DNA of 46,762 nt from assembly GCA_007118975.1 (NCBI GenBank), contig SKQO01000052.1:1-46762 (forward strand). The letters are read 5' to 3'. A program made the translations under genes and the position numbers. This DNA comes from Halobacteriales archaeon. Its GTDB lineage: Archaea > Halobacteriota > Halobacteria > Halobacteriales > SKNY01. The notes under the pieces are model-generated. The model ran no database searches. It was not told the origin of the DNA and saw only the letters and a list, made by a program, of their open reading frames with translations. Position 1 is the first letter of the stretch, and every line of letters begins with the position of its first letter. Of this stretch, positions 25,127 through 35,064 are shown one piece after another.

Positions 25127-26710
25127 GTGAGTATGGACGCCACACGAACGACGGCAACCCAGCAGCGTTACTGGGGAGACCTTCACAAACACATGACCGG
25201 CCCCGGCGCCCCGATCGCCGAGATGGGAAACACCCTGACGGCAGCCCGAGCACATCTCGATTTCTGCGCGGTGTACTGCTATCCGTTCGAACATTACGAG
25301 CAGGGAACGGGGTTGCGGGTCGAAACGACGGATCATCGGTCTCAGTTCGACGAATGGTGGGCGCGGGTCGAGGAACATGCCAGGGAGTACAACGAACCGG
25401 GGTCGTTCGTCACGTTTCCGGCCTACGAGTGGCACGGCGATCGGCGTCGCTGGGGCGACCACCACGTCGTCTACCGGAAACCCGGCAATCCGCTGGACGG
25501 GACGAACGACGTGCGCGAACTTTCCGAGGCGCTTCGGTCCCGACCAGCCATACTCATTCCCCATCATACGGGCTATCGCGTCGGTGAACGTGGGAAGGAC
25601 TGGGCAGCTCACGATCCCGCCCTCTCCCCCGTGATGGAGATTTACTCCACGCACGGCTCAAGCGAAGGGGTCGACACGCCAGTGCCGATGCGATTTAACC
25701 GGAGTATGGGCCCACGGACGGCGGGTGGGACGTTCCATGATGCGCTGGCACGGGGTCACCGACTCGGAGTCATCGCCTCCAACGACGGCCCGGGGGTGCC
25801 CGGCGCCTGGAACCGCGGTCTGATGGGTGTATGGGCGGACGAACTCTCCCGATCGGCCATCTGGGAAGCAATCGGATCGCGCCGTACGTACGGCGTCACG
25901 GGCGACAGGATCACGCTCTGGTGGTCGATTGATGACACGCCCATGGGGAGTGTGACTGACGTACCGACCCCCGGTCGTTCACGTGCCGAGATACAGATCG
26001 ATTGCCCCAGGAAACTCGATCGGGTTGAGTTACTTCGCAACGGGACGGTCGTTCGGAACCACGTACAGCAGGCCACCATTCCTGCAGAAGCACGGCCAGG
26101 TCGGTACCGGATCCTCGTCGAGTTTGGCTGGGGGCCAACCACGGATTATGCGCCCTTTCTCCGGACCGACGTGGAGTGGGATGGATCGATTCGGCTGACC
26201 GGGGGCACCCTCCACGACGTAGCCCCCCGATTCGTCGGCAGTGCCCAATCGTTTACGATAACGGACAACGCCTGCGACTTCACGCTTTTGACTTCGCGAG
26301 ACGAGCCGTCTGGGCCGCTTCCGGAGGCGGTTTCTCGCTCGGACCGTCAGGGATTGATTGTCGAGTTCGAGGCGGACAGCTCGACCGAGATCTCAGTTGA
26401 ACTCAAGGGATTTGAGGGTGGTACGTTCACACTTTCCGACTTACTCAGCGGCCCGCAGCTCATCGTGCAGTACGACGAGGCGGCCGATCTTCTCGAACAG
26501 GTCGGGGTGCCAGTGGATGCCCTCGGCAACATGGATCGGCGATACCACGTCTCGCCAAAAATCAAACTCCATCGTCCCCATCCCGTCACGGCGTGCTCGG
26601 CCACCATCTCGTGGTCGATCGACCCTGCCCCCGGCGATGCCTACTACGTCCGCGCGTCACAGATAGACGGCCAGTACGCCTGGTCATCACCGATCTGGTT
26701 CGACCTCTAA
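25127..26710 (+). CDS. DUF3604/PHP-like metal-dependent protein
   Basis: A 527-residue protein. The N-terminal 300 residues show a PHP-superfamily metal site in DUF3604 style: YWGDLHKHMTG, FPAYEWHG, GDHHVVY, ILIPHHTGY, MEIYSTHGSSEG and VIASNDGPG. Residues around 255-285 have the family block GLMGVWADELSRSAIWEAIGSRRTYG. The C-terminal part is beta-rich. PHP proteins hydrolyse phosphoesters, but no activity is known to me for DUF3604. The start is either GTG 25127 or ATG 25133; a TAAACG box is 28 bases before the former. It is divergent from the AKR gene. Confidence 0.8.
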   Translation: MSMDATRTTATQQRYWGDLHKHMTGPGAPIAEMGNTLTAARAHLDFCAVYCYPFEHYEQGTGLRVETTDHRSQFDEWWARVEEHAREYNEPGSFVTFPAYEWHGDRRRWGDHHVVYRKPGNPLDGTNDVRELSEALRSRPAILIPHHTGYRVGERGKDWAAHDPALSPVMEIYSTHGSSEGVDTPVPMRFNRSMGPRTAGGTFHDALARGHRLGVIASNDGPGVPGAWNRGLMGVWADELSRSAIWEAIGSRRTYGVTGDRITLWWSIDDTPMGSVTDVPTPGRSRAEIQIDCPRKLDRVELLRNGTVVRNHVQQATIPAEARPGRYRILVEFGWGPTTDYAPFLRTDVEWDGSIRLTGGTLHDVAPRFVGSAQSFTITDNACDFTLLTSRDEPSGPLPEAVSRSDRQGLIVEFEADSSTEISVELKGFEGGTFTLSDLLSGPQLIVQYDEAADLLEQVGVPVDALGNMDRRYHVSPKIKLHRPHPVTACSATISWSIDPAPGDAYYVRASQIDGQYAWSSPIWFDL

Positions 26711-26729
26711 CAAGGTTGTCGCCTCGACA

Positions 26730-26802
26730 CGGGCGCGGCGGGATTTGAACCCGCGATCGAAAGGTTAGGAACCTTTCGCCCTGTCCGCTAGGCCACGCGC
26801 CC
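26730..26802 (-). tRNA. tRNA-Arg (anticodon CCT)
   Basis: A 73-base cloverleaf on the minus strand. Acceptor GGGCGCG pairs with CGCGCCC, the anticodon stem AAAGG/CCTTT holds the loop TTCCTAA, and the T arm is GCGGG-TTCAAAT-CCCGC. The anticodon CCT (at 26767-26769) reads AGG arginine codons. No intron is seen and no CCA is encoded. It lies between the DUF3604 gene and tatA. Confidence 0.95.
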
Positions 26803-26810
26803 CGCTCCGG

Positions 26811-26832
26811 AAAAACCGACGAGCCGCAAAAA
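26811..26832 (-). terminator. T-tract terminator region of tatA
   Basis: On the minus strand two runs of five T (26828-26832 and 26811-26815) follow the tatA stop just before the tRNA. Archaeal transcription often ends at such runs. Confidence 0.4.
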
Positions 26833-26835
26833 CGG

Positions 26836-27126
26836 TTACTGTTCTTCCGATCCCGTCTCCGATCGCTCGGTGGCGGGTTCTGTGTCAGTGGTGTCGGGCT
26901 CGGTCTCCAGTTCGTCCTCATCCAGCGTGGCCCCCTCGCGCATCTCGTCTAGTTCCTGCTCGACGGCCTGACGGCCCTTTTTAAACTCTCCCATCGCCTC
27001 CCCGGTCGAGCGAGCAAGCTTCGGAATCTTGTTCGCTCCGAAGAGAAGAATGGCGATCAGGAGGATCACAGCGAGTTCCATGCCCCCGGGGACCCCCGGG
27101 AACAGGGGAAATGCTGGTACGGTCAT
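26836..27126 (-). CDS. tatA: Sec-independent translocase subunit TatA
   Basis: A 96-residue TatA/TatE protein. A short N-terminus is followed by one transmembrane helix (about 17-31, ELAVILLIAILLFG), the hinge FGANKIPKLARSTGEAMGEFKKG, an amphipathic helix and an acidic tail. It forms the pore of the twin-arginine pathway, which haloarchaea use for most exported proteins. No tatC is visible here. A CTATAAC box lies about 32 bases before the ATG. Confidence 0.93.
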   Translation of the reverse strand: MTVPAFPLFPGVPGGMELAVILLIAILLFGANKIPKLARSTGEAMGEFKKGRQAVEQELDEMREGATLDEDELETEPDTTDTEPATERSETGSEEQ

Positions 27127-27245
27127 TGATAGGGTGAATTAGCCGGTTGGCAGTTATAGCCTTTTTGGATCGATTAACCTCTCCGGGCGCAAACAACCTT
27201 TCTGAAGGTAACGAGACTGGAGAGCACACGCGCAAGAAAGAAGCT

Positions 27246-27253
27246 TCTTTAGC
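27246..27253 (+). promoter_or_regulatory. TATA box of thrS
   Basis: TCTTTAGC is centred 26 bases before the thrS ATG at 27275, with no Shine-Dalgarno site between. Confidence 0.5.
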
Positions 27254-27274
27254 GCGCTGGGGCTGGCATTACGC

Positions 27275-29209
27275 ATGTCTGTCTCGGTACGTCTACCTGA
27301 CGGCTCCCGCCTCGACGTCGATGCGGGAAGCACGGTAGAAGATGTCGCGTACACGATCGGTCCGGGCCTCGGTCGCGATGCAGTCGCGGGCAAGATCGAC
27401 GGGGAGTTGGTCGCGCGTGAGGAACCAATCGAGGAAGATGTGGATCTGGAGATCGTGACCCCAGATAGCGAGGAATACCTCGACGCGCTCCGCCATACGG
27501 GCGCGCATATTTTCGCGCAAGCGCTCAAGCGGCAGTACCCCGACGCCAAGCTGGCGATCGGCCCGTGGACGGAGGAAGGGTTTTATTACGATATCGCTGG
27601 CGTCGAACTCGATGCTGACGAGTTAGCCGACATCGAAGCGGAATGTGAACGAATCATCGAGGAGGATCTCCCTGTCGAGCGTTTGGAGCTGTCTCGGAAG
27701 GAGGCACTGGAGTACTATACCGAGGAGGAACGTAACCGCTTCAAACGCGAGATCCTCGACGAAGAGGCAGCCGGTGAGGAATTCGTTTCGTTTTACGAAC
27801 AGGGGGAATTTCGCGACCTCTGTCGGGGTCCCCACGTGGAATCCACGGGCGAAGTCGGTGGATTCGCGTTACTCGAAATTTCGGCAGCGTACTGGCGGGG
27901 GGACGAGGAGAACGAGACGCTCACCCGTGTGTACGGGACGGCATTCCCGGATGAGGAATCCCTGGAATCATACCTCGAGCGACGTGCGGCCGCGGAAGAG
28001 CGCGATCACCAGCGGCTGGGCCAGGAGCTCGATTTGTTCTCGATACCCGGACACTCGCCGGGATGCGTCCATTTTCATCCGGCAGGCATGACGGTGCGGC
28101 GAGAGCTCGAAGAGTACGTCCGTGGCATGAACGATGGGCTCGGGTACGAGGAAGTCTGGACGCCGGAGCTAAACAAAAAAGAGCTCTGGGAGGAGTCGGG
28201 ACATCTGGACTTCTTCGGCGACGAGGGCGAGTTCTTCCTCTGGGAACAGGACGACACCGAGTACGGCCTCAAGCCGATGAATTGCGCGAACCACGCCTAC
28301 CTCTACCAACGAGAACGCTGGTCATATCGGGACCTTCCAATCAGGTTTTCGGAGTTCGGAACGGTGTACCGAAACGAGCAGTCGGGTGAACTATCCGGCC
28401 TTTTACGGGTGCGCGGAATGACCCAGGACGATGGGCACGCGTTCATTCGACCGGATCAAATTCAGGACGAGATTACCCAGACGCTCGCGGTCATCGAGGA
28501 GATGTACGAGGAGTTCGGCCTCGAGGCGATTTACAAGCTCGAAACGAAAGGCGAACACGCCGTCGGATCGCCCGAGATCTGGGAGCGCGCAACCGACGCA
28601 CTCCGGGACGCGCTCGAAGCGCGGGAACTGGATTACGATGTCGAAGAGGGTGAGGCAGCATTCTACGGCCCGAAAATCGCCCTCGATGCACGCGACGCCC
28701 TGGGTCGGGAATGGACCGTCGGCACGGTGCAGCTCGACTTTAACATCCCCGAAAACCTCGATCTCACCTACGTCGGGGCCGACAACGAAGAGCACCGCCC
28801 CGTTATGGTCCACCGGGCGCTCCTCGGGACGTTCGAACGATTTCTCGGTGTCATGCTCGAGCACTTCGGTGGGGACTTTCCGACGTGGTTGGCGCCGGAA
28901 CAAGTTCGCATACTCCCGATCGCTGACGATCACCTGACCTACGCGAAACAGCTGGCAGCGGGGCCGCTTTCTGACTTCCGGGTCGAAATCGAGGAACGAT
29001 CGTGGACGCTCGGTCGGAAGATTCAGGCGGCTCACGATGATCGCGTACCGTATATGCTGATCGTTGGCGATAACGAGGTCGAAGCGGGGACGATCTCGAT
29101 TCGAGACCGCTTCGAAGCGGAGGTAGAGGACGTCGACCCGGACACGTTCGCGGCGGAATTAGCGACCGAAATCGAGGAAAAACGGGTCGAACCCGGGATC
29201 GTCTCGTGA
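27275..29209 (+). CDS. thrS: Threonyl-tRNA synthetase, bacterial-type editing domain
   Basis: A 644-residue class II synthetase. It has a TGS domain (1-61) and an N2 editing domain with HTGAH (74-78) and the zinc ligands C183 and H187 in DLCRGPHVE, i.e. the bacterial layout and not the DTD-like editing domain found in many archaea. The catalytic core has motif 2 ([14 protein letters not shown]) and motif 3 ([14 protein letters not shown]), and the anticodon-binding domain follows. pheS starts 31 bases after it with a good Shine-Dalgarno site, so the synthetases are probably co-transcribed. Confidence 0.97.
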   Translation: MSVSVRLPDGSRLDVDAGSTVEDVAYTIGPGLGRDAVAGKIDGELVAREEPIEEDVDLEIVTPDSEEYLDALRHTGAHIFAQALKRQYPDAKLAIGPWTEEGFYYDIAGVELDADELADIEAECERIIEEDLPVERLELSRKEALEYYTEEERNRFKREILDEEAAGEEFVSFYEQGEFRDLCRGPHVESTGEVGGFALLEISAAYWRGDEENETLTRVYGTAFPDEESLESYLERRAAAEERDHQRLGQELDLFSIPGHSPGCVHFHPAGMTVRRELEEYVRGMNDGLGYEEVWTPELNKKELWEESGHLDFFGDEGEFFLWEQDDTEYGLKPMNCANHAYLYQRERWSYRDLPIRFSEFGTVYRNEQSGELSGLLRVRGMTQDDGHAFIRPDQIQDEITQTLAVIEEMYEEFGLEAIYKLETKGEHAVGSPEIWERATDALRDALEARELDYDVEEGEAAFYGPKIALDARDALGREWTVGTVQLDFNIPENLDLTYVGADNEEHRPVMVHRALLGTFERFLGVMLEHFGGDFPTWLAPEQVRILPIADDHLTYAKQLAAGPLSDFRVEIEERSWTLGRKIQAAHDDRVPYMLIVGDNEVEAGTISIRDRFEAEVEDVDPDTFAAELATEIEEKRVEPGIVS

Positions 29210-29240
29210 TCTGGAACATTATGCGGACAGGGGGAGTCAC

Positions 29241-30746
29241 ATGAAAGTCGAGCCAGGCCAGGCGACGGTGCTCGAGGCGCTTGGGGCACGACAGGAACCG
29301 ATATCGCTCGAGTCTCTGGCCGAGCAGCTGGAGATGAAACCGGAAACCGTCACCGGCATCGTGTTCACCCTTGAGGAAGACGGGTTGGCGACTGTCGATG
29401 AGCGCAAGACGGAAGGACTGTGCTTGACGGATGAAGGGTCACAGTACGAGTCACAGGGGCTCCCTGAACTGCGATTGCTCGAGGCAGCCATCGGGGCGGG
29501 AGCGGACGACGAGCCCGTCTCGCTCGGCGGGATTGTCGGACAGCTCGGCGACGACATTGACGTGGATATCGCACTCTCGAACCTGGCGCGAAAGGAATAC
29601 GGAGCCGTGTCGGCCGGCGAACTTCGTGTGTCGGTCGTAAATCCGGCGGACGAGGAGGCGGATGCGCTGGCCGAGATCGCGGCGGAGACATCCCCAGGGG
29701 TCGAGGAGTCGGTGATCGATCGGCTGGAACATCGGAACCTGGTCGAACGACGATCCCGTACGGATCGGTACGTAACGCTCACTGAGACCGGTCGGAATGT
29801 AGTTGCCGACGGCCTGGAGGTGACGGAAACTGTCGATCGTGTCACGCCTGAGCTATTGACCTCAGGCGACTGGGAAGACGTCGAGTTCACCGCCTACAAT
29901 GTCGCCGCGGATCCACCCCGCCATATCGGCGGGAGCGAACACCCCCTTCGCCGGATGGCCGAGTGGGTAAAAGACGTCCTGATCGGGATGGGTTTCGAGG
30001 AGATGGAAGGACCGCACGTCGACGCGGACTTCTGGATCAATGACTGTCTTTTCATGCCCCAGGATCATCCCGCGCGCACCCACTGGGACCGCTTCGAACT
30101 TGCCGAACCAGCCCGGATTGAGGAGCTTCCGACCGACCTCGTCGAACGTGTCGAACGCGCCCATCGTGAAGGCGTGGGAGAACACGGTGAAGGGTATCAC
30201 GCGCCCTGGGAGGAGGACTTCGCCCGGGCGCTCGCGCTTCGCGGTCATACGACTTCACTATCCGCTCGTCACCTGGCTGGCGAAGCCCGGGGGGATCTCG
30301 AGCCCCCGCAACGATTTTTCAGCGTCGAGAAGGCCTACCGAAACGATACCATCGACGCGACGCATCTCCTCGAGTTCTTCCAAATCGAGGGCTGGGTCAT
30401 GGCGGAGTCACTGAGTGTGCGGGATCTCATGGGCACGTTCACGGAATTCTACGAACACTTCGGTATCACGGATATCGAATTCAAACCGCACTATAACCCG
30501 TACACCGAGCCGAGCTTCGAACTGTTCGGCGTCCATCCGGAAACGGACGAGTTGATGGAGATCGGCAACAGCGGCATCTTCCGCCCCGAGATGCTCGAAC
30601 CGCTCGGCGTCGATTGTGATGTGATGGCGTGGGGGCTCGCCCTGGAGCGGTTGATGATGCTCGTCAGCGGTGCGGAGGACATCCGGGACGTGCACGGGAC
30701 CCTCGTCGATCTGGAGTACCTGCGGGAGACGGAGGTGGTGTACTGA
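29241..30746 (+). CDS. pheS: Phenylalanyl-tRNA synthetase alpha subunit
   Basis: A 501-residue subunit of the archaeal/eukaryotic type, with three winged-helix-like N-terminal domains (about 1-200) and the class II catalytic core: motif 2 around RFFSVEKAYRNDTIDATHL, the FKPHYNPYTEPSFE block, and motif 3 (GLALERLMMLVSG). It binds ATP, Phe and the tRNA end, and pairs with PheT. The start ATG has GGGGGAG 7-13 bases before it. Its stop overlaps the pheT start by one base. Confidence 0.97.
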   Translation: MKVEPGQATVLEALGARQEPISLESLAEQLEMKPETVTGIVFTLEEDGLATVDERKTEGLCLTDEGSQYESQGLPELRLLEAAIGAGADDEPVSLGGIVGQLGDDIDVDIALSNLARKEYGAVSAGELRVSVVNPADEEADALAEIAAETSPGVEESVIDRLEHRNLVERRSRTDRYVTLTETGRNVVADGLEVTETVDRVTPELLTSGDWEDVEFTAYNVAADPPRHIGGSEHPLRRMAEWVKDVLIGMGFEEMEGPHVDADFWINDCLFMPQDHPARTHWDRFELAEPARIEELPTDLVERVERAHREGVGEHGEGYHAPWEEDFARALALRGHTTSLSARHLAGEARGDLEPPQRFFSVEKAYRNDTIDATHLLEFFQIEGWVMAESLSVRDLMGTFTEFYEHFGITDIEFKPHYNPYTEPSFELFGVHPETDELMEIGNSGIFRPEMLEPLGVDCDVMAWGLALERLMMLVSGAEDIRDVHGTLVDLEYLRETEVVY

Positions 30747-32476
30747 TGCCCGTTGTGGATGTGGATCCGGACGAACTTCGCCGGCTGGCGGGAGCCGAGG
30801 ACGTCTCCGACGAGACGCTCATCGATGACCTGTTTGCCCTCGGGTTGGAGTTCGAAGGATGGACCGAGGACGGAGCGCTCGAGCTCGAATTCGCCCCGGA
30901 CCGCCTCGACAGGTTGAGCGTGGAGGGTATCGCGCGGTCGTTGCGGTACCAGTACGGCCACGACAGGGGAATGCACATCCCGCGGACGAATCGCTCCAAC
31001 TGGACCTTCGTCGTGGATCAGCGAGTGCCCGCCCAACGACCGTATGTCACGGGAGCGATCGTGCGGGACGTCGATCTGACGGAAGAATCCCTCCAGTCGC
31101 TGATCACGCTGCAAGAGAAGCTCCACGAAACGATGGGTCGCGGGCGGCACAAAGGCGCGATCGGCATTCATGACCTGGGCATGTTGAAGGGCCGTGGGGC
31201 GACGGAGTCGGCCGAGAGGACGTCGATAACCTATACGGGTATTGAACCGGAGGCGGAACGATTCGTCCCGCTCGAAGCGGACGCCGAAATGACCCCCGGT
31301 GAGGTGCTCACCGACCATCCGACCGGGAGGGAGTACGCCGAGGTGGTGGCGGAATACGAACTGATGCCCGCGATCTACGATGACCTTGGCCTATTCTCGT
31401 TTCCGCCGGTGATCAACAGTCGTCGAACGGAGGTGACCACGGACTCCCGGAATCTCCTGGTCGAGCTAACGGGGACCGATCAGTGGACGATCGACCGCAT
31501 GCTGGCGATCGTCTGTTACGCCCTCGATCTGCGGGGCGCCGAGATCGAAGACGTGGAAGTCGCCTACCCCGAGTACGATATCGTCCGACCGGACTGGGAA
31601 CAAACCACGAAACAGGTCGAACACGCGCGGATCGAGCGGACGATCGGGATCGAACTCGACCGCGAAACCGTCCTGGAACTCATGGCCTGTGCCGGTCTCG
31701 ACGCCCAGCCCATCGACGAGAACGGCCTGGCCTACGAAGTCGGTATCCCGCCGTACCGGGTCGATGTGTTACACCCCGTCGACATCGTCGACGACATCGG
31801 GCGGGCATACGGGTTCAACGAGCTCGAGCCACGATACCCCGACGTCGCAACCGTTGGAAGCCGTCACGCCAACTCACGATTCGAACGGGCCGTGCGGAGC
31901 CTGCTGACTGGGGTCGGCTTCGAAGACCTCCTCAACTTCAATCTCATCAGCCACACAGCGAACTTCGAACGGATGCACGTCGCACCGGATGACAAGGTAC
32001 ACGGTGCAGGCACCCCGGTGACCATCGAGGAGCCCTATTCGGCCGAGTACGAGATCGTCCGCACGTGGGCACTACCCTCGGTAATGCTCGTGCTCGAAAA
32101 CAATACACATCGTGCGTACCCACAGGCCCTGGCCGAGATCGGGATGGCGGGGGTCGTCGACCGGGATGAGCCGACGAAAACGGCCGAACGGCGGACCGTG
32201 GCAGGAGTCATTGCGGATCACGAAGCCAGTTACGAGGACGGGAAGGCCCGGCTTGCAGCCGTGTGTCGCCGGCTCGGCGTACCGTTGGAAACCCCGGCCT
32301 GTGAGCACCCGTCGTTTATCACGGGTCGCAGCGCGGCGATCGACTTCGGTATGGGGGCAGTGGGCGTGATCGGCGAGATCGATCCGGCAGTCCTCGTCGA
32401 GCATGGCCTTGAGGTACCGGTCGTCGCCTTCGAGTTCCCACTTGCAGCGATCCGCAGTGCGGCGGCGGATCAATGA
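30746..32476 (+). CDS. pheT: Phenylalanyl-tRNA synthetase beta subunit
   Basis: A 576-residue subunit of archaeal size, starting MPVVDVDPDELRRLAG; the open frame extends upstream within pheS but the real start overlaps the pheS stop (TGATG). Visible are the B3/B4 region, with FSFPPVINS, the B5 domain (GIPPYRVDVLHPVDIVDDIGRAYGFNEL) and the C-terminal catalytic-like fold. It contacts the tRNA and edits misformed Tyr-tRNA(Phe). Translationally coupled to pheS. Confidence 0.96.
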   Translation: MPVVDVDPDELRRLAGAEDVSDETLIDDLFALGLEFEGWTEDGALELEFAPDRLDRLSVEGIARSLRYQYGHDRGMHIPRTNRSNWTFVVDQRVPAQRPYVTGAIVRDVDLTEESLQSLITLQEKLHETMGRGRHKGAIGIHDLGMLKGRGATESAERTSITYTGIEPEAERFVPLEADAEMTPGEVLTDHPTGREYAEVVAEYELMPAIYDDLGLFSFPPVINSRRTEVTTDSRNLLVELTGTDQWTIDRMLAIVCYALDLRGAEIEDVEVAYPEYDIVRPDWEQTTKQVEHARIERTIGIELDRETVLELMACAGLDAQPIDENGLAYEVGIPPYRVDVLHPVDIVDDIGRAYGFNELEPRYPDVATVGSRHANSRFERAVRSLLTGVGFEDLLNFNLISHTANFERMHVAPDDKVHGAGTPVTIEEPYSAEYEIVRTWALPSVMLVLENNTHRAYPQALAEIGMAGVVDRDEPTKTAERRTVAGVIADHEASYEDGKARLAAVCRRLGVPLETPACEHPSFITGRSAAIDFGMGAVGVIGEIDPAVLVEHGLEVPVVAFEFPLAAIRSAAADQ

Positions 32477-32504
32477 TGGCCCGATGTGCCGGGAGTGACC
32501 CCGC

Positions 32505-33326
32505 GTGAGCGATGAAACTGGTGCCCCGAAATCGGACGCGTACAGGTGTTACGAACAAGCCGACGAGCACGCATTTCCCGACGAACGCCTCCACCGCATT
32601 ATCGATGCGATCGCGGCCGACGAGGAGATCCAGGCGCTCCTGCAGGTACAGAACGTAAATCCCGTCACGCGGTTGGGATACAACGACCACGGACCGAAAC
32701 ATATCGAGATTGTAACCGACCGCGCGCTCTGCCTGTACGACCTGTTAAAACGTGGCGACGTGACGTTTCGTGGCGCAGGTGACCAGGGACTATCCGAGGC
32801 AGATGAACCAGTGATTATCGCACTTGCGGCCACGCTTCACGACGTCGGAAATCTCGTTCACCGGTACCGTCACGCCGAGTGGTCAATCTCGCTTGCCGCC
32901 GACGTGCTCGATCGGTTCCTGGAGCCATTTTACGACATCCCCGAACGCTGCAAGATGAAGGCCGAGATCCTGCACGCGATCGTGTGCCACCACGCCGAAC
33001 AGTCGCCGCTCACCGAGGAGGCAGGCGTCATGCGGATCGCGGACGGGTTGGATATGGAACACGGACGGTCTCGACAACCGTATGAACGGGGCGGGCGAGG
33101 AATCAACACCGTCTCCAGTCAGGCAATCAAACGTGTCAACTTGTATGAGGGGCAATCGGCCCCGGTTCGAGTGGAGATCGAGATGACCAACGCCGCCGGT
33201 GTCTATCAGGTCGATTCGCTTCTCAAAGCCAAGCTCGAGGGTTCAGGACTGGAGGAAGAGGTCCGTATTGTCGCCGTCAATGTCGGACAATCCGGCGATC
33301 GGATCGTCGAACGCCTCGAGTTGTGA
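32505..33326 (+). CDS. HD-domain phosphohydrolase
   Basis: A 273-residue protein with an HD metal site: H in YNDHGPKHIEIV, the HD pair in TLHDVGNLVHR, and HH in ILHAIVCHHAE, then D in MRIADGLDMEHG. HD enzymes hydrolyse nucleotides or phosphodiesters, but the substrate is not evident. A GTG start at 32505 follows GGGAGTGA 11-18 bases upstream, 28 bases after pheT, so the gene ends the thrS-pheS-pheT run. I do not know a functional link to tRNA charging. Confidence 0.85.
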   Translation: MSDETGAPKSDAYRCYEQADEHAFPDERLHRIIDAIAADEEIQALLQVQNVNPVTRLGYNDHGPKHIEIVTDRALCLYDLLKRGDVTFRGAGDQGLSEADEPVIIALAATLHDVGNLVHRYRHAEWSISLAADVLDRFLEPFYDIPERCKMKAEILHAIVCHHAEQSPLTEEAGVMRIADGLDMEHGRSRQPYERGGRGINTVSSQAIKRVNLYEGQSAPVRVEIEMTNAAGVYQVDSLLKAKLEGSGLEEEVRIVAVNVGQSGDRIVERLEL

Positions 33327-33378
33327 GCGGCGGCGAAAGGAAACTTCCAATAGGTCCCTTCACCAAGGGGCACTTGCA

Positions 33379-33450
33379 GCGTGGGTGGTCTAGCGGCTAG
33401 GACCTCAGCCTTCCAAGCTGATAGCCCGGGTTCAAATCCCGGCCCACGCA
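33379..33450 (+). tRNA. tRNA-Gly (anticodon TCC)
   Basis: A 72-base cloverleaf: acceptor GCGTGGG/CCCACGC, anticodon stem TCAGC/GCTGA with the loop CTTCCAA, T arm CCGGG-TTCAAAT-CCCGG, discriminator A. The anticodon TCC reads GGA and, by wobble, other Gly codons. It lies at the left edge of the accessory stretch, which made me look for a duplicated tRNA end as an attachment site; none was found. Confidence 0.96.
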
Positions 33451-33520
33451 CTTTCCTCCCGAGCGTGATTGCATCATCCGACCACAGGCCTGGGGGATGC
33501 TCGACGCTGTAATGACGGGA

Positions 33521-34147
33521 CTAGTTCCCGACCTCGTTGTCAGACTCGGCAGTGGTTTCGACGTTTCCACCAACCCCACCCTGTGAGGGGTGATTTTCAA
33601 CGGTCACCGTGAACGAATCCGACTCGGTCCCCTCAAGGGCGGGATCGTCCCCACCATCGTCGATTTCCCATTCCCACGTAACAGATACCGTCGACTCGGC
33701 GGCCTCCCCGCGATCCTCCGAGATGAACGTCTCCGCACCCCAGCCTTCCTCCAGGAGATCGATCTGATCTAGATCGAACTGGGTATCGCCCACGACGCCA
33801 TCGAGTTCCTTCTCGAGATCGTAGGGAGTGATCGCTTCCTCCTCGTCCGTATCGAACGTAATCTCGAGGGTGAGTGTCGAAGAATCTTCGTTCAAGCCTT
33901 CCCACTCGACCGCGAGCACCGGATCGATCAGCAATCGGTGGATACTACCATGGTGGCTGGTCAGTTTCGTGTCCTCCGCCGTGAATTCCTCCACGGTTAT
34001 CGAGGCGCGAGCGGGCGATGGTGCCGGGACCAGCATGATGCCACCCAAGGCCAGGGCTGTCAGACCGGCAATCGCTGCATGTCTTGTCCGACCGCCATTC
34101 CCCTCCTCGACAGCGATCATTTCGGCCACCGTCTGGTCTTCCGTCAT
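33521..34147 (-). CDS. Exported hypothetical protein
   Basis: A 208-residue acidic protein. An N-terminal cytoplasmic stretch is followed by a hydrophobic helix (about 23-41, AAIAGLTALALGGIMLVPA) and then an ARAS site near 46-49 that could be cut by signal peptidase. The rest looks beta-rich (TVSVTWEWEIDDG, SDSFTVTVENHP), an Ig-like extracellular character. I do not recognise the family. Its ATG overlaps by 4 bases (ATGA) the end of the broken response-regulator frame, so it is the last gene of a four-frame operon and its translation probably depended on upstream ribosomes. Confidence 0.65.
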   Translation of the reverse strand: MTEDQTVAEMIAVEEGNGGRTRHAAIAGLTALALGGIMLVPAPSPARASITVEEFTAEDTKLTSHHGSIHRLLIDPVLAVEWEGLNEDSSTLTLEITFDTDEEEAITPYDLEKELDGVVGDTQFDLDQIDLLEEGWGAETFISEDRGEAAESTVSVTWEWEIDDGGDDPALEGTESDSFTVTVENHPSQGGVGGNVETTAESDNEVGN

Positions 34148-35064
34148 GCTGGGTTTGCCTCCCGATCGGCGAACGGCTCTTCAGGCGGTCGGAGGATACA
34201 CGATCGTCGGAGATCGCTCGCGATCGAATCAATCCGTCGTCTTATCCGGTCAGTATCGCCGCCATCGAACTGGCCCCGGAGGCACAAGACCATTCAATGG
34301 GGCGGGGCGGCTTCGATGGGAATTGCGGCGATGCCATCGGTGGATGTGCCCTGCGAGGACAGCACTCCCGGCTCCGAGACACAAAGCTCGCCGGCTCGTA
34401 TCGCGGCCGAGACGATGTCGGCGGCATCCTCATCGACTGTTGCCTCGCGTGGGGCCCCGCCGAGTACCTCAACATGGTCGTTCGGGTGTTCCGTTGCCAC
34501 GATCCCGATTATCACCTGAGCAATTCCCGGATGTGATTGTAGTCGCTCAGAGACGGCCCCGGCGAGCGGCTTCCGTCTATCACAGCGTAACAGGATTCGA
34601 CGGATGTCGGCTAGTAGCCGGGTGTATCTCTGTTCCCGACGTGCCTCATGAGCATTCACAAGCACCTCGATCCGCCTGGTGAGCAGGCAAAGATGGGTCG
34701 TCCCGGAACCCTTCTCGACGACCGTTGTCACCCCCGCATCCAATGCGTCTGGAATGGCCGCCTCTGGATCACGCGCGGTCAATAAGATGAATGGCAGCGT
34801 GACACCGCGCTCGCGCAAGTTCGAACATAACGTAATGCCGTCATTGTAGGGCATGTCGAGATTGCTGACGATACAATCGATGTTCGTGAGTTCGAACTGC
34901 TTGGGGGCCTACCGACTCTCTACGGCGGATGAGACCGCAATCCCAACATCGTCATTCTCGAGGACAGCTCGTGACAATGACAGATATACAGGGTCATCAT
35001 CGACGTGTAACACGCCGATATTTTCCGACGGCGACCCGGATTCGGTCGTTGATGAATTCTTCAT
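34144..35064 (-). pseudogene. Response regulator with two in-frame stops
   Basis: The frame starting MKNSSTTESGSPSENIGVLH encodes a receiver domain: the acidic pocket D22-D24 (VLHVDDDP), LLTA and the conserved Lys (VVEKGSG). Codon 52 is TAG (34909-34911), between ESR and APKQFE. Where the phospho-acceptor Asp belongs (usually IVSDxDMP) it reads IVSNLDMP. The C-terminal part, perhaps GAF-like, is broken by TGA at 34294-34296, after which the same frame stays open as MVLCLRGQFDGGDTD and ends in TGA at 34144-34146, overlapping the next start. Both flanking ATGA overlaps survive, so this was a coupled gene that lost function. A 186-residue remnant could still start at 34854. Confidence 0.8.

Noticed and set aside
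30491-31318. 275-codon frame antisense to pheS and pheT
   Set aside because: Overlaps two secure synthetase genes and has no recognisable motif.
34909-34911. TAG in the response regulator read as pyrrolysine
   Set aside because: TAG ends several normal genes here (8649, 14586, 19830, 39280), a second stop (TGA) also breaks the frame, and the acceptor Asp is lost.
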